Positions 62,739-64,000 of a stretch of DNA of 64,000 nucleotides are shown here, piece by piece. Location of the stretch: contig NZ_JAPHNC010000002.1 in the NCBI RefSeq assembly GCF_026241255.1, positions 243,826-307,825 of the forward strand. Direction: 5' to 3'. The notes under the pieces were generated by a model that was given only the letters and a program-made list of their open reading frames with translations, made no database searches and was not told the DNA's origin. The position numbers were made by a program, and so were the translations under genes. The DNA is from Helicobacter sp. MIT 21-1697. Lineage in GTDB: Bacteria > Campylobacterota > Campylobacteria > Campylobacterales > Helicobacteraceae. The stretch's first letter is position 1. Every line of letters starts with the position of its first letter.

Positions 62739-63155
62739 TTATTTTTTATCTTTACAATGGCACGAAGCCTTTTTACACTTGGAATCTTTAACATCTCCGC
62801 ACGCCATTAGACCACTTTCTTTGCGCTCCTTGCTACTCATTTTCTCAATATGCTTTTTCATCGCCTCACGCGTAGCTTTTTTGTATTCCCTATATTGTTT
62901 AACACTTAACTTTTCGGTAGCCTTTTCATATTGCTCTTTAAGTTTGCTTTTGAATTCTTTTGCTTCTTTTTCTGTTTTTGCCTTAAGTCGTTTTGCTACT
63001 TCAAGTTCATAATCTACAAACTCCTCTACCTTCACAATGCCAGAAAGCTTAATAAGTTCCCCATCACTTTTTGAACTAAAATCTGCCGCATTAAGATTAC
63101 TACAAAGCAACATACCTAAAACACTGCTCAATACATACACCTTTACACTTTTCAT
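62739..63155 (-). CDS. DUF1104-type secreted protein with Cys-rich tail
   Basis: A 138-residue exported protein (signal peptide ending LNA, about residue 23) with a helical, lysine-rich body of the DUF1104 type (SSKSDGELIKLSGIV, DYELEVAKRLKAK). The C-terminus carries Cys119, Cys127, Cys132, His133 and Cys134 (CHCKDKK), which looks like a metal-binding patch in the periplasm. It lies upstream of the CrdRS-like genes on the same strand with a 54-base gap, and may be their target or cotranscribed with them. Confidence 0.7.
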   Translation of the reverse strand: MKSVKVYVLSSVLGMLLCSNLNAADFSSKSDGELIKLSGIVKVEEFVDYELEVAKRLKAKTEKEAKEFKSKLKEQYEKATEKLSVKQYREYKKATREAMKKHIEKMSSKERKESGLMACGDVKDSKCKKASCHCKDKK

Positions 63156-63230
63156 AAAAACTCCTTATTGTGATAATTGTCTGTATAGACTAAAGAAAGT
63201 TTATAATAATAAGGTGAAACCAAAGTAAAA

Positions 63231-63995
63231 TCAAATATATTCTTTATAAAGCAAATACATACAAGCTATCAAAGATACACACACAACGAGAGGCTTAATG
63301 ATTTTTATACCATAGCCAATAGCTATACGCGAACCCAAACTTGCACCCATAAATTGCCCTAAAGCCATACATAATCCCACAATCCATAGAATCTTCCCGC
63401 TTAAAGCAAAAACCAACATTGAGGCAAAATTGGTTGCAAAGTTAAAAAGCTTGGTATGAGCAAGCGCATCAAGCAAACCAAAACCACCTAAACAAATCAG
63501 TGCTAACATTAAAAACGAACCTGTGCCCGGACCAAAAAAACCATCATAAAATCCAATACCCCCAAGTACAAAACCCAAAGGCCCAAAGCCAAGAATTGCG
63601 CGAGAGGATTCCTCTGTGATCTTGGGCGAAAAAAGAAAATAAAAGGCAAAAATAATAAGTAAAAAAGGGATACATTTGCGCAAAAAATCTGCTTCAAATA
63701 TCTGCACACACAATGTTCCTAGTAAAGAAGATATGAATACTACAACCACAAAAGGCAAATGCTCTCTTAAGCGAATATAACCTTTCATATAAAAATGAAA
63801 ACTTGCTCCAAAACTCCCAAAACAGCTTTGAAGTTTATTTGTGCCAAGAGCTTGAAGAGGAGGAACACCCGCAAACAGCAAGGCTGGAATTGTTATCATA
63901 CCTCCACCTCCAGCTATGGCATCAATAAATCCTGCCACAAATGCCGCAAACATCAAAAAAACAATCATACCCATATTTATATCTAGTTCTATCAC
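63231..63995 (-). CDS. TSUP (TauE/SafE/YfcA) family membrane transporter
   Basis: A membrane protein of up to 254 residues with about eight transmembrane segments. FVAGFIDAIAGGGGMITIPALL near the start (given here only in part: FIDAIAGGGGMITIPALL) and GFYDGFFGPGTGSFLM in the middle are the hallmarks of TSUP transporters, which export sulfite, sulfonates or related anions. The frame is open to the window edge; a GTG at 63995 and ATG at 63974 are candidate starts, so the N-terminus is uncertain. Confidence 0.82.
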   Translation of the reverse strand: MIELDINMGMIVFLMFAAFVAGFIDAIAGGGGMITIPALLFAGVPPLQALGTNKLQSCFGSFGASFHFYMKGYIRLREHLPFVVVVFISSLLGTLCVQIFEADFLRKCIPFLLIIFAFYFLFSPKITEESSRAILGFGPLGFVLGGIGFYDGFFGPGTGSFLMLALICLGGFGLLDALAHTKLFNFATNFASMLVFALSGKILWIVGLCMALGQFMGASLGSRIAIGYGIKIIKPLVVCVSLIACMYLLYKEYI

Positions 63996-64000
63996 TTTTG

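Noticed and set aside
1..64000. tRNA, rRNA, CRISPR, prophage or insertion-sequence genes
   Set aside because: All intergenic gaps were read; no cloverleaf, direct-repeat array, transposase, integrase or phage structural gene was recognised.

Overview
The window looks like chromosomal DNA of an enterohepatic Helicobacter (H. hepaticus-like; I cannot fix the species from sequence alone). It is AT-rich and densely coding. Several proteins closely resemble H. pylori ones as I remember them: a 718-residue FlgE, an HsrA-type regulator, a 262-residue SpeE and a large FlgL. The order cvpA-lysS-glyA-DUF1882-SPOR and the group dnaB/comEC/two-component system also match H. pylori gene order as I recall it. 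CiaB, a stand-alone PycB and a large porin point to the intestinal/hepatic rather than gastric branch.

Layout. 1-3940 (minus): start of a malate:quinone oxidoreductase-like gene, then ubiE, argH, hemJ, a YigZ-type gene and a META-domain lipoprotein. 4049-6199 (plus): a histidinol-phosphatase, then a decaying tandem array of small membrane-protein gene pairs whose first genes appear to be read from leaderless mRNAs. 6407-9721 (minus): porin, folE, a GC-richer hairpin-dense intergenic element, and htpX. 9791-14881: ciaB (plus), cca and a CbrA-like flavoprotein (minus), DUF4149 (plus). 14906-18205: an outer-membrane protein gene with a 15-T tract upstream, then flgE with a sigma54-type promoter. 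18325-22134: short Sua5-like and S4 genes (plus), then dapF, coaE, speE, SRP RNA and hsrA (minus). 22182-25566: a NodB-like gene and flgL, again sigma54-type. 26126-32305 (plus): ridA, sppA, purU, two small membrane proteins, carB. 32302-40056 (minus): class V aminotransferase, pycB, yaaA, a DUF3298 lipoprotein, a cytochrome c'-like protein, a YggS protein, rseP, pgsA. 40198-41888 (plus): corA and terC. 41894-49856 (minus): mnmD, an LTA-synthase-like sulfatase, a membrane protein, a sialidase-like protein, an aminotransferase, two unknown proteins, mqnP. 50043-57850 (plus): cvpA, lysS, glyA, DUF1882, SPOR, and three wbp-type nucleotide-sugar genes. 57823-64000 (minus): comEC, dnaB, a CrdRS-like two-component system, a Cys-rich DUF1104 protein and a TSUP transporter.

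How the genes work together. UbiE and MqnP both serve menaquinone synthesis, and the partial Mqo-like enzyme would feed electrons to that pool. DapF, ArgH, CarB, GlyA, PurU and the aminotransferase are amino-acid and one-carbon metabolism. FlgE and FlgL are middle-class flagellar genes with matching promoters. WbpA/WbpB/WbpD-type enzymes would make most of a diacetamido-uronic acid sugar nucleotide for the cell surface. No tRNA, rRNA, CRISPR array, transposase or prophage module was seen. The only gene-free stretch over 300 bases is 8290-8791, described below.
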